Assembly: GCF_002197755.1 (NCBI RefSeq)
Contig: NZ_NHOT01000009.1
Location: 1-64,000 of the forward strand
Length of the DNA stretch: 64,000 bases
Origin: Pedobacter sp. AJM
GTDB taxonomy: Bacteria > Bacteroidota > Bacteroidia > Sphingobacteriales > Sphingobacteriaceae
Reading direction: 5' to 3'
Shown here: positions 17,349 through 25,430 of the stretch, piece after piece
Position numbering within the stretch: the first letter of the stretch is position 1
Layout: each line of letters begins with the position of its first letter
Program-made: the position numbers and the translations under genes
Notes under the pieces: generated by a model
Database searches by the model: none
Seen by the model: only the letters and a program-made list of their open reading frames with translations
What the model was told of the DNA's origin: nothing

Positions 17349-18389
17349 TTAACGGGCTAATTTTTTTTTATCACGGATAAGTATATAAAGAAATACCGGT
17401 GTGCCAGTTAAAGCGGTTACTACACCTATAGGAAGTTCTATTGGTTGAATAATTAACCTGGCTACAAGATCTGAAAAGGTAAGTACCAATGCGCCAAGCA
17501 GGGCAGAGGCGGGTAATACAAACTTATGATCTACTCCACCAATCAACCTAACGAGGTGTGGTATCAACAAACCTACAAAACCAATAATTCCAGAAAAAGA
17601 TACGGATGCACCAACGGCCATGGTTGATAATAAGACCACCATTGATTTTATCGAACCAGGATTTAAACCTATCATTTCTGCTTGTTTTTCTCCGATAGCA
17701 AAGGCATTTAATCCTTTTGAAAAAAATGGAAGTGCCAACACCGGAATGATGACAAATGGTGACAGGCAGCGAACATTTTGCCAGGTAGCACCTCCAAGGC
17801 TGCCTAACATCCAAAAAGTAATGCTTCTAAGTTGCTGTTCATTTGCAAGGTAACTGATCAGGCCGGTAAGCGCACCAGCCATGGCATTAATGGCAATACC
17901 AACTAATAACATGGTAACAACATTGGCTTGTCCATCCGTTTTAGAAAGATGATAAACAAGTAAAGCTGCAATACCAGCACCTGCAAATGCCCCAAATGCC
18001 AGTACGTAATTCCCTAAAATTTCGGAAAGTCCGGAAAATAAAAGTGTTTCAAACGCTATAATTAATACAGCCATTAAAGATGCACCTGAAGAAATGCCAA
18101 TCAAACCAGGCTCAGCAAGGGGATTTCTGAAAATGCCTTGAATAGCGGCTCCAGAAATACCTAAGGCTGCACCAACTAATATACCTAAAATTACCCTTGG
18201 CATTCTGATCATCATGATAATACCTTCATTTAAAGGATCTGTTAAAGGCTTTCCATAAAATCCTATAGATTTAAGTAACACCATAAAAATTTCCTGAAAG
18301 GGGATATTCATGGCACCAAAAGAAAGTGAACACCCAACAGAAGCAAGAAGTGCAAAACCGAGTGTAAGGTAAATCAATAATCTTTTCAT
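17349..18389 (-). CDS. hmuU: FecCD-type ABC transporter permease (HmuU-like)
   Basis: 346 residues from the ATG at 18389; an in-frame start 18 bp further upstream is less likely because it overlaps the preceding gene. About ten membrane segments. Family motifs include RMPRVILGILVGAALGISGAAIQG near the N-terminal third and FSGIIGFVGLLIPHLVRLIGG in the C-terminal third, which forms the coupling loop to the ATPase. It is the inner-membrane channel of a heme, siderophore or B12 importer. The ATG lies one base after the stop of the binding-protein gene, indicating translational coupling. Confidence 0.9.
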   Translation of the reverse strand: MKRLLIYLTLGFALLASVGCSLSFGAMNIPFQEIFMVLLKSIGFYGKPLTDPLNEGIIMMIRMPRVILGILVGAALGISGAAIQGIFRNPLAEPGLIGISSGASLMAVLIIAFETLLFSGLSEILGNYVLAFGAFAGAGIAALLVYHLSKTDGQANVVTMLLVGIAINAMAGALTGLISYLANEQQLRSITFWMLGSLGGATWQNVRCLSPFVIIPVLALPFFSKGLNAFAIGEKQAEMIGLNPGSIKSMVVLLSTMAVGASVSFSGIIGFVGLLIPHLVRLIGGVDHKFVLPASALLGALVLTFSDLVARLIIQPIELPIGVVTALTGTPVFLYILIRDKKKLAR

Positions 18390-18390
18390 G

Positions 18391-19239
18391 TTAATAGATT
18401 CTGGCATTCAATGCCCTGATGGCGTCTGCAAGTCTGGTGCTGAAGTTGATCAATAATGATCCGTCCATTTCAATGATTTTTTTATTTTTTCCTGCATTGG
18501 TATATTTAACACCCGGCATTTTTAAAATGGCCTCTTTACCGCCCAGGCTGCTCACACCAAAATTAAACATGAGGATTGCATCCGGATTACTTTTAATCAA
18601 TGCTTCTGTAGTGTAGGGTTTAAATTCATTAAATTCCTGTATCGCATTTTTTCCTCCGGCAAGTTGAATGATGGCATCAATGCTACTGCCTTTACCAGCT
18701 ACGTTCATTGTTCCTACACCTCTGGCATAAATAAAGAGTACTTTCTGCAGTTGAGGACCTTTCTTTAATTCGGATTGGGCTTTTTTAATTTGCAATTCAG
18801 TATTTCGAGCCATTATTTCTCCCTGCTCAGGCATGGAAACTGCTGCGGCAATCTGCCTGATGAATTTTAATGCGCCAGAAACTGAATATTCCTGCCGCAC
18901 CTGTACCACGCGAATACCCATTGATTTAAATTGTGATAAATGCGCTTTTAGAAGATCGCCCTCCGGAACAAGAATCAGGTCGGGATGAAAGGACAGAATT
19001 GATTCTGCAGACAATGCCCTGTTTCTGCTCACCTTAGGTAACTGATTAATCAATTCAGGGTAAACACTGGTTACATCAACTGCTACTATATGTTTACCAA
19101 GCCCCAGGGCATTTACGGTTTCACTGATTGCACCACCCAGGCTTACTATTCTTTTGGGCTGTGCAATAGCATTGGCGGCAACCACAAATAAAAATATTGC
19201 GGTCATCAAAAAAATATTCTTACTGTGCTTATTATACAT
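18391..19239 (-). CDS. hmuT: Heme/iron-chelate ABC transporter substrate-binding protein (HmuT-like)
   Basis: 282 residues from the ATG at 19239, chosen because it gives a compact signal peptide (MYNKHSKNIFLMTAIFLFVV..., cleaved near AIAQ); a start 24 bp upstream adds charged residues ahead of it. The mature protein is a class III periplasmic binding protein: PKRIVSLGGAISETVNALG, SFHPDLILVPEG and GKGSSIDAIIQLAGGKNA are characteristic of HmuT/ChuT heme-binding proteins. No lipobox, so it is soluble in the periplasm and hands its ligand to the HmuU-like permease. First gene of the minus-strand operon, divergent from the HmuY cluster. Confidence 0.88.
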   Translation of the reverse strand: MYNKHSKNIFLMTAIFLFVVAANAIAQPKRIVSLGGAISETVNALGLGKHIVAVDVTSVYPELINQLPKVSRNRALSAESILSFHPDLILVPEGDLLKAHLSQFKSMGIRVVQVRQEYSVSGALKFIRQIAAAVSMPEQGEIMARNTELQIKKAQSELKKGPQLQKVLFIYARGVGTMNVAGKGSSIDAIIQLAGGKNAIQEFNEFKPYTTEALIKSNPDAILMFNFGVSSLGGKEAILKMPGVKYTNAGKNKKIIEMDGSLLINFSTRLADAIRALNARIY

Positions 19240-19429
19240 TTCTTCTTTTTTCTGTATGCACAAAACAAGTCTTTAATTTTTCCAAATGCAAGTAGACACT
19301 AGAAGCCTGCATGTGCGATTTTGAGTATCAATTTATCTGTTATTTTGTTTCAAGTTTCTGATTTAAAGGTGTTTGTTGGTTTTTTGAAGAGGTTGTAAGT
19401 GATGCTTATTTAAAAACATAGGTGAAAAC

Positions 19430-19491
19430 AATACGGATTGCACAAAAGAAAATACGGATAGCACAAAAGAAAATACGGATTGAACAAATCG
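19430..19491. promoter_or_regulatory. Three 21-bp direct repeats (candidate AraC-type activator sites)
   Basis: Copies at 19430, 19451 and 19472 follow AATACGGATTGCACAAAAGA; copy 2 has one change, copy 3 is degenerate in its last third. The 21-bp period puts all copies on the same DNA face. They lie in the divergent region between hmuT (minus) and the HmuY cluster (plus), 35 bp upstream of the Fur-like box. Arrangement in tandem direct repeats is typical of AraC-family sites. Confidence 0.6.
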
Positions 19492-19525
19492 TTTATGACA
19501 ACGAATGCAGATGTTTGCATAGTCC

Positions 19526-19548
19526 TTATTTAGAATGATTAAAAATAA
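19526..19548 (+). promoter_or_regulatory. Fur-box-like inverted repeat upstream of the HmuY cluster
   Basis: Left arm TTATTTAGAAT (19526-19536), centre G (19537), right arm ATTAAAAATAA (19538-19548), complementary at 9 of 11 positions. It shares a 16-bp identical core with the box at 15229. It begins 69 bp upstream of the lipoprotein ATG at 19595. A weak GATGTTTG -7-like element lies just upstream (19510-19517). Confidence 0.65.
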
Positions 19549-19594
19549 TAATATCGTATTAAGCAGCTCGCATCCGGAAATCAAAATAAATAAA

Positions 19595-20317
19595 ATGAAA
19601 AAACACTTATCAATTTTTAAGTTGAAGCCATTAAGTATGTTATGCTTCACCTTTCTTATACTGATTTCATCATGCAAAAAGGAGGAATCTGACCCAAATG
19701 AGCAATTACAGGATGGAAATAGTACCGTGATTACCGATTTGGCTGGAGATACCCAGGCCGCAATGGGAAGTGCTACACCGGGGAAAGAAGCTCGTCCCTT
19801 TTATATTTTTTTATTCCGACTCAAGGATCAGAAACAAATCTGGATTCGTAATGCGACAGATTCGGCACAATGGCTTAAAGGGAAAGACTGGGACCTGGCT
19901 TTTACCGGCCCTTATAACAGTGAGGTTTATGTGAACGATAAAAAATACCGCTATAATCCAGGTTTTGAAGGAAATGCAGAAAGTGCAGTAGTGATGCTGG
20001 AGCAGCAATACGATCTGGTTGATCAGGCACCTTCAGATCAGGTTTTTGATGCGAGTACGATTACTAAAATCGGCTGGGCATCATCGGCAAGTGCCAATGG
20101 CTGGTTTTTCTATAGCCTGAGTACGCACATTATGCAGGCAATTCCAAACAGAACCTATGCCATCAGATTACCAGATGGTAAATACGCCAAATTACAACTC
20201 ATTAATGCTTATAAAGGAAATCCACCAAGTGTTACTGACCTGAATTGGCCGGCACCCTATTTCACTTTTAAATATTACGTACAGCAAAACGGCAGTAAGA
20301 ATTTAAAAACAAAATAA
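19595..20317 (+). CDS. HmuY family heme-binding lipoprotein
   Basis: 240 residues from the ATG at 19595. I prefer this start because the earlier in-frame ATG (19535) lies inside the Fur-like box and would put 20 polar residues ahead of the signal peptide. Lipobox LISSC with Cys27, followed by KKEE, which may act as a surface-export signal. The C-terminal part (GWFFYSLSTH..., RTYAIRLPDGKYAKLQLINAY) is the HmuY hallmark. HmuY proteins take heme from host hemoproteins and pass it to a TonB receptor. A histidine in the STHIM segment is a candidate axial ligand, not confirmed. First gene of the plus-strand cluster, 3 bp before the next. Confidence 0.85.
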   Translation: MKKHLSIFKLKPLSMLCFTFLILISSCKKEESDPNEQLQDGNSTVITDLAGDTQAAMGSATPGKEARPFYIFLFRLKDQKQIWIRNATDSAQWLKGKDWDLAFTGPYNSEVYVNDKKYRYNPGFEGNAESAVVMLEQQYDLVDQAPSDQVFDASTITKIGWASSASANGWFFYSLSTHIMQAIPNRTYAIRLPDGKYAKLQLINAYKGNPPSVTDLNWPAPYFTFKYYVQQNGSKNLKTK

Positions 20318-20320
20318 TTA

Positions 20321-21115
20321 ATGATGAATATATCGAAAACAGCAACCAGGGTTTTTAAACAACTTTCTGTAGGGCTAATGCTTATAACTTTTTTTGCATC
20401 ATGCAAAAAGGATAAGCCTGTGGCAACAGAAAAAGAACCTGTTACATCAACCCGTTCCCTGGATATGGTGCCTTACTATAAGGTACAGCGGGTAGAAAAT
20501 CTTCAGGTTGAAACAGACGATAGCAACCCCACAGCGCCTAAACCTGAAGTGTTGTTTAGCCTGGATTATAAAAAAATGCAGCCTGCAACATATGGTAAAA
20601 CTTCTTTTTGGGATATCTCTTTTAGTGGGTTATACAACAGTTTTATAGGTGGGAACAACGGATCTAACAGCGATAATGCAGGTTATACCGGTCCAGGTGC
20701 CGGTGGGATAACCATTTTGGCCAAATCATTTGAAGATTTAACGGATATACCCGTTGCTTCAGCATTTAAAACAGCAAGAGCATTAATAGGAACTGATGAC
20801 ATGGGTGAATTCGGTGTAGGGATTGGATGGTACCTATATGATTTTAACGGGAGTATAGTTGGTGATGGCAGCTATGATAAGAAACATGTGGCTTATGCGC
20901 TGGGCAATGCCTTTACATTGGCTAACGGCCAAAAGACACAACCAAGGACAATTATTGTGCGTACGGCCAAAGGTGATTTTGCTAAAATCAAAATGATTAG
21001 TTGCTATAAAGATGTTTTCACTACGGATAAGATGATGCGTAATACACCCCACATGTTTTTCACATTCGAATACGTAATCGTTCCGGCAGGCAGCACCAAA
21101 TTTGAGATTAAATAA
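20321..21115 (+). CDS. Second HmuY-like lipoprotein
   Basis: 264 residues. Signal peptide and lipobox FFASC followed by KKDK. Similar layout to the preceding gene: FSLDYKKMQ...TSFWDISFSGLYNS, then GWYLYDFNGS and a RTIIVRTAKGDFAKIKMISCY segment that aligns with the YAIRLPDGKYAKLQLINAY of the first. It has an extra glycine- and asparagine-rich loop (about residues 108-130). Two neighbouring HmuY-like copies suggest duplication with divergence, perhaps for different heme sources. Tightly spaced with both neighbours, so part of one transcript. Confidence 0.78.
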   Translation: MMNISKTATRVFKQLSVGLMLITFFASCKKDKPVATEKEPVTSTRSLDMVPYYKVQRVENLQVETDDSNPTAPKPEVLFSLDYKKMQPATYGKTSFWDISFSGLYNSFIGGNNGSNSDNAGYTGPGAGGITILAKSFEDLTDIPVASAFKTARALIGTDDMGEFGVGIGWYLYDFNGSIVGDGSYDKKHVAYALGNAFTLANGQKTQPRTIIVRTAKGDFAKIKMISCYKDVFTTDKMMRNTPHMFFTFEYVIVPAGSTKFEIK

Positions 21116-21125
21116 TTAATTTTTT

Positions 21126-22076
21126 ATGAAACGACTATACCCATATGTATTAATGGCTTTCACGGCCATCCATTTTTTTGCCTGTAAAAAAACAGTTGAT
21201 TATGAACATATTGTTCAAAATAGAATTACTTCGTTTACCGTGGTTAATATAAAGGATACCGTTATTTATGGAGCCATTGATAATATCAAGAATAGCATTA
21301 CCGTATATGTACCTTATTACTATTCATTAACTGTTGTTGAACCTAAAATTGCTGTAGATGAAGGTGCCACACTTACCTCCCCAATCCAGCCTGTAAATGT
21401 AACTGATGATAAACAAACTTATTCGGTCAAGTCATCAACCGGTGAAGTACGTACCTATAGCCTTAAAGTTATTCAGCAGAATCCTCCTGGTTTGAGTTTA
21501 TCCTGGCCGCTGGGCAATAATGAAGGATCACCTAATGCCACACAGGTTTTTTATGGAAACTTAAGAAGTACCAGTGTAGCTACACTTGATGTAACCCTTA
21601 CCCAACAGGCTACAAATAAGACTTTTAAGCCCGATCTGATTGGAGCGGCGTCTACTCTGCCTGTATCTTTGGATACTTACATCCTAAATATTGGACTTTT
21701 ACCTGCAGATCTGGATAGTGGTTACTACCAGGTTGACATTAGTTTTCTTGGCAATAAGGTGAGAATGGATAAGCCATTACATCTGGTTTATATAAAGCCT
21801 GTTGTGCTGGCAAAATCGCATGTGGTAAAACAGGGTGAAACCATCACCGTTCAGCCTGCGCAAAATACTGTATTTGTAGATTTGAAATCGGTTTTTGTGG
21901 AGGTAAACGGTAAAAGTATAGAATTACCAGTGGTAAGCTATAACAGATTAAGCGCAACTTTAAAAATACCAGATAATTTTCCTGTCATTAACGATGCATA
22001 TGGAAGATTTGAATTCAATTTTGGTAAATGGACACCTGTTCTTCGCTCTATGAGCATTACGGTAAATCCTAAATAA
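21126..22076 (+). CDS. Hypothetical lipoprotein with N-terminal Ig-like module (paralogue of 23103)
   Basis: 316 residues. Signal peptide with lipobox FFAC (ACKKT). An N-terminal beta module (about 25-115: ITSFTVVNIKDT..., ITVYVP, GATLTSP, YSVKSSTGEVRTYSLKV) is repeated in the lipoprotein at 23103; the rest is predicted beta-rich, IPT/TIG-like. I do not recognise the family with certainty. Its place between HmuY-like genes suggests a surface accessory protein of the heme receptor, perhaps a spacer or docking protein. No catalytic motif is visible. Confidence 0.65.
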   Translation: MKRLYPYVLMAFTAIHFFACKKTVDYEHIVQNRITSFTVVNIKDTVIYGAIDNIKNSITVYVPYYYSLTVVEPKIAVDEGATLTSPIQPVNVTDDKQTYSVKSSTGEVRTYSLKVIQQNPPGLSLSWPLGNNEGSPNATQVFYGNLRSTSVATLDVTLTQQATNKTFKPDLIGAASTLPVSLDTYILNIGLLPADLDSGYYQVDISFLGNKVRMDKPLHLVYIKPVVLAKSHVVKQGETITVQPAQNTVFVDLKSVFVEVNGKSIELPVVSYNRLSATLKIPDNFPVINDAYGRFEFNFGKWTPVLRSMSITVNPK

Positions 22077-22345
22077 AGAAATTGTCTGCTTTGTGTACAG
22101 AAGCATTCAGTATAACAAACCCTTTCTTCAACCTTAATTATAATCTATGAAAAAAAACGCATCAAAAAATGCCTGCGCACAGGCGTAGAATTAATATTAA
22201 CGCTTCATGCTATCGATAAATGTGAAAGACGAAATGCAAATCCCGGGTAATAACATCAGTCTTTACACCGGCAACGATAGTCACAATTAGTTAATTACCT
22301 CTAGTTTATTAAAAATAATCATTAACCATTTTATTAAATCATAAC
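22077..22345. other. Intergenic stretch inside the heme cluster
   Basis: 269 bp with a small GCCTG-CGCA-CAGGC hairpin near 22170 but no T-run, and no clear promoter box. It may separate two transcription units or only space the operon. Confidence 0.5.
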
Positions 22346-22957
22346 ATGAAAAATTCAATAAAAAATATCTCCAAAGCAGTTTTTGCCCTTGCCTTATTTA
22401 CTTTAGTATTTACTTCTTGTAAAAAAGAAAATGATACTACAGGTCCTTTGAGCCTTAAAGGCGCTAAAGCCTCTGTATCATCTGTTGCCGATACCATTGT
22501 TGGCCGTTGGGGTAACCCAAGATCTGGTGGTGCGGCATTTGGTACGGTTTACGCCAATGTAATTACCGGCGCACAAGATACGGTGGGGAGCATTGCGCAT
22601 CAGTTATTATTTTCCAGTCACAATAACTCCACCATTAGCCCGGCAAGCGGCTACACTTTAAGTTATTTAAATACCACTAAAGCATTATCTGCCATTGATG
22701 CGTCTGATGTTGCATCAGCGACAACAGTTTCATCTCTGGGGATTGCAACAACTTCCAATGCTGCAAATACGAGCTTAACAGCTAATGGTTGGTTAATCTA
22801 TTCAACCGGAGGTACTGTTGCTGCTGTTCAAAACCTGGTTGTATTTGTGAGTGATGGATCTACCACTTATGCGCTTAAATTCAGCAGTGCGGTTGGTGAA
22901 GGTACTTCTACTCATAACAGAGGTGTTTATTACTTTGATCGCGGAACGGTATTGTAA
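22346..22957 (+). CDS. Divergent HmuY-like lipoprotein
   Basis: 203 residues. Signal peptide with lipobox VFTSC followed by KKEND. The tail, ANGWLIYSTGGTVAAVQN then a strand-rich TYALKFSSA segment, lines up with ANGWFFYSLSTHIMQAIPN...YAKLQLINA of the first HmuY-like protein, so I read it as a shorter, distant member. Conserved basic and aromatic positions of the HmuY core are partly lost, and histidines occur at different positions (IAHQLL, SSHNNS, STHNRG). Heme binding is therefore a guess. It is followed by a strong hairpin. Confidence 0.6.
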   Translation: MKNSIKNISKAVFALALFTLVFTSCKKENDTTGPLSLKGAKASVSSVADTIVGRWGNPRSGGAAFGTVYANVITGAQDTVGSIAHQLLFSSHNNSTISPASGYTLSYLNTTKALSAIDASDVASATTVSSLGIATTSNAANTSLTANGWLIYSTGGTVAAVQNLVVFVSDGSTTYALKFSSAVGEGTSTHNRGVYYFDRGTVL

Positions 22958-22968
22958 TTAATCATTAA

Positions 22969-22999
22969 CTGACAATCTGATGCCATATCAGATTGTCAG
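22969..22999 (+). terminator. Perfect 13-bp hairpin within the heme cluster
   Basis: CTGACAATCTGAT / ATCAGATTGTCAG with a 5-nt loop, followed by TTATTT. The stem is strong but the T-run is poor, so it may be a partial terminator or RNA-stabilising hairpin that lowers expression of genes downstream of the lipoproteins. Confidence 0.55.
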
Positions 23000-23102
23000 T
23001 TATTTACGGAGATTATATCGTTCACTTTATACATAACCGCTCATTACCAATTCAACATTAAAAATCGATTACAATCTCCTTTTACCCATAAAATATAAAA
23101 AT

Positions 23103-24098
23103 ATGTGTTGTCGTTACTTATCTAAATTATTCTTCCTATTTGGCCTGTTCACGCTATTGTTGTTTTCATCTTGTCAAAAGGAATATCTTAATACACCATA
23201 TAAAGATGTTGAAAGCTTTATCATAAAAGATGCCTTGAATAATGAATTAAAAGCCTCGCTGAAGGGAGATAGTATTATTGTATACTGGCCGCCATTTCAA
23301 GATGTAAAGGATAAGGTAACACCGGAGATTAAGGTATCTTCAGGTGCTTCAGTTAACCCATCTTCCGGACAAGAGATTAATCTGAAAACAGGGACTTCTT
23401 ATGTGGTGACTGCACAAGATGGCAGCATTAAGAAATACGTTCTAAAATTAGCCCTCAACCAACCCATACCTATAATCAATAGAATTGCACTAACCAGGTT
23501 AGGTCAGAGTTTGCTGATTATCGGAGAATATTTCATTCCTGATTCCAATCAAACCAAAGTATTTCTGATTGATAAACAAAACAAAGAATATCAGATTCAC
23601 TTTTCAGCAACGGATGCTTTATGGTCGAATAAAATTCAATCGACAGTACCTTTAGACGGAAAACTAGATACAGGTAATTTCCAGATTAAACTGATCAGTG
23701 GTACCAATACCCTGGTTAAAGGTTCATTTGCCATTGGTAAGCCATCTCCGGCATCGGCCAAGGGTGCTTACCAATTCGATCAGGCTGGAAAAAGTATTAA
23801 AAAAGGTGATCAGATTTCTTTTACCTATTCCTTACAAGCCCCTGCTTCCAAGTATTATTATGGAAATTACACACATGCAATCATTACAGTTACCGGAGAT
23901 CCAGGTGGTAAAACCCATATTGCACCCATCGCTTCGCAATCAAATACTTTATTAAAGTTCACATTGCCTGCTACCATTAGCACAGGTGCCATCCGAAGCA
24001 TTGAATTGTATTCTGCACCCGATAAACTGGCATCACTTGGATATTCTATGTATACCTGGAATACCACGACGGCAGCAACCACAACCCTTATACCATAG
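23103..24098 (+). CDS. Hypothetical lipoprotein, paralogue of 21126
   Basis: 331 residues. Signal peptide with lipobox LFSSC followed by QKE. The N-terminal module (about 35-120: VESFIIKDALNNELK..., SIIVYWPPF, GASVNPSSG, YVVTAQDGSIKKYVLKL) has the same pattern as in the lipoprotein at 21126. A second module (about 125-215, INRIALTRLGQSLLIIGEYF) looks like an IPT/TIG fold, and the third is unassigned beta structure. It lies 3 bp before the S41 protease gene, so the two are coupled. Function unknown; a surface partner of the protease or receptor is an inference from position. Confidence 0.65.
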   Translation: MCCRYLSKLFFLFGLFTLLLFSSCQKEYLNTPYKDVESFIIKDALNNELKASLKGDSIIVYWPPFQDVKDKVTPEIKVSSGASVNPSSGQEINLKTGTSYVVTAQDGSIKKYVLKLALNQPIPIINRIALTRLGQSLLIIGEYFIPDSNQTKVFLIDKQNKEYQIHFSATDALWSNKIQSTVPLDGKLDTGNFQIKLISGTNTLVKGSFAIGKPSPASAKGAYQFDQAGKSIKKGDQISFTYSLQAPASKYYYGNYTHAIITVTGDPGGKTHIAPIASQSNTLLKFTLPATISTGAIRSIELYSAPDKLASLGYSMYTWNTTTAATTTLIP

Positions 24099-24101
24099 TA
24101 A

Positions 24102-25385
24102 ATGAAAAATAGAAATATATTTAGTGTAAGTGGTCTGGTAATATTCATTCTTTTTAGTGCATACGCTTGTAAAAAGGATAAAACCTTATCTGCTGAAGCG
24201 GGAGAAATTATTTCACCTGTTACGGGGACACGTACCGAGTTTACACTAGATTCTATTTTTTTGTATGCCAGTCAGGTTTATTTGTGGCATGATGCTTTGC
24301 CTTCCTATGCGAATTTTAATCCAAGATTAAAATATGAAAGCATTAGCCCTGATTTGGTTGCTTTTAGACAAGAACTTTTTGATATTTCACAATTTAAGCT
24401 GAATAGTGTTACCAATACGCCCTATGAGCTACCTGTTAATTCAGGAAGTGCCAAATATTCGTACCTCGAAGCAGGACGAACGACTACAGGAGCAACGGCA
24501 GGCATTGTTCGCTCTGCAAATGTGCTGCTTAGTAGTAAACTTATTTCATCAGGTGCTCTTCACATCGCCTACATTGCTTTAGGTTCTTTTCCCAAATTAA
24601 ATGAGGTACAGTCAAATCTGGATCAGGCCTTTTCTGATTTGGCTAGTGGAAATCCAAGGTATATCATTATTGATCTGCGCAGCAATGCGGGAGGCTATAT
24701 AGAAACAGCAGAATACATAGCCAACCTTGTTGTACCAGGCTCCCTTACCGGAAAATTGATGTACAGCGAGCAATTCAATGCTAAAATGCAAGCTGGCCAG
24801 GCGAGTATATTAAAAAACCAACCTTATTTAGATGCAGATGGCAAAATGGTTAGCTATCAGGGGCGTAAAGCTACCATGGCCGATGTTGATTATAGCGAAG
24901 GCGGAAATACCTATAGATTTAATAAAAAAGGTAACTTAACTTCAATTGAGGAGGTTTATTTTATTGTGTCGGGTAAAACAGCATCTGCGAGCGAATTGCT
25001 CATCAGTTGTTTAAAACCTTATCTACATGTAAAACTAATCGGCGAAAAAACATATGGAAAACCTGTAGGCTTCTTTGGTATCAACATCGATCAGTATAGT
25101 ATTTACCTCAGTAGTTTTCTGATTCGAAATGCGGCGGGCTGGTCTGATTATTTCTCAGGCATGACACCCGATATTACCGTTCAGGGGGTAGCCAATCCAG
25201 AATTGGGAAATCCTGAAGAACCATATTTGAAAGCTGCCATTACCGCAATTAATGGTGGAACTAAAAGAGAGGCGGCAATTAAAACAGCAGCAAAAGTGAT
25301 GTCTGTTCCTACATCATCAATTTTAATCAGCAATGAAATTTCAACAGATGCTGGTATGCGGGAAACGAGATTGAAATTAAAATGA
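24102..25385 (+). CDS. S41 family peptidase, lipoprotein
   Basis: 427 residues. Lipobox FSAYAC followed by KKDK. The tail-specific protease core is present: YIIIDLRSNAGGY, then SGKTASASELLIS (about 287-300) with the predicted nucleophile serine in TASASE, and GEKTYGKPVG (about 313-322) with the general-base lysine. A recognisable PDZ domain is missing. Family members cleave proteins at C-termini or in flexible regions. As a surface or periplasmic lipoprotein in a heme cluster, it could release heme from hemoproteins or process the lipoproteins; both are inference. The active-site residues look intact. Confidence 0.85.
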   Translation: MKNRNIFSVSGLVIFILFSAYACKKDKTLSAEAGEIISPVTGTRTEFTLDSIFLYASQVYLWHDALPSYANFNPRLKYESISPDLVAFRQELFDISQFKLNSVTNTPYELPVNSGSAKYSYLEAGRTTTGATAGIVRSANVLLSSKLISSGALHIAYIALGSFPKLNEVQSNLDQAFSDLASGNPRYIIIDLRSNAGGYIETAEYIANLVVPGSLTGKLMYSEQFNAKMQAGQASILKNQPYLDADGKMVSYQGRKATMADVDYSEGGNTYRFNKKGNLTSIEEVYFIVSGKTASASELLISCLKPYLHVKLIGEKTYGKPVGFFGINIDQYSIYLSSFLIRNAAGWSDYFSGMTPDITVQGVANPELGNPEEPYLKAAITAINGGTKREAAIKTAAKVMSVPTSSILISNEISTDAGMRETRLKLK

Positions 25386-25430
25386 TAATTAAGGTTGCTT
25401 CAAAAAATACAATAATATTTAAACTCAATC

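Noticed and set aside
19363..19677. 104-codon minus-strand frame with the peptide repeat FVQSVFS
   Set aside because: It is the translation of the 21-bp direct repeats and runs antisense into the HmuY-like signal peptide; the DNA repeats are better explained as regulatory sites.
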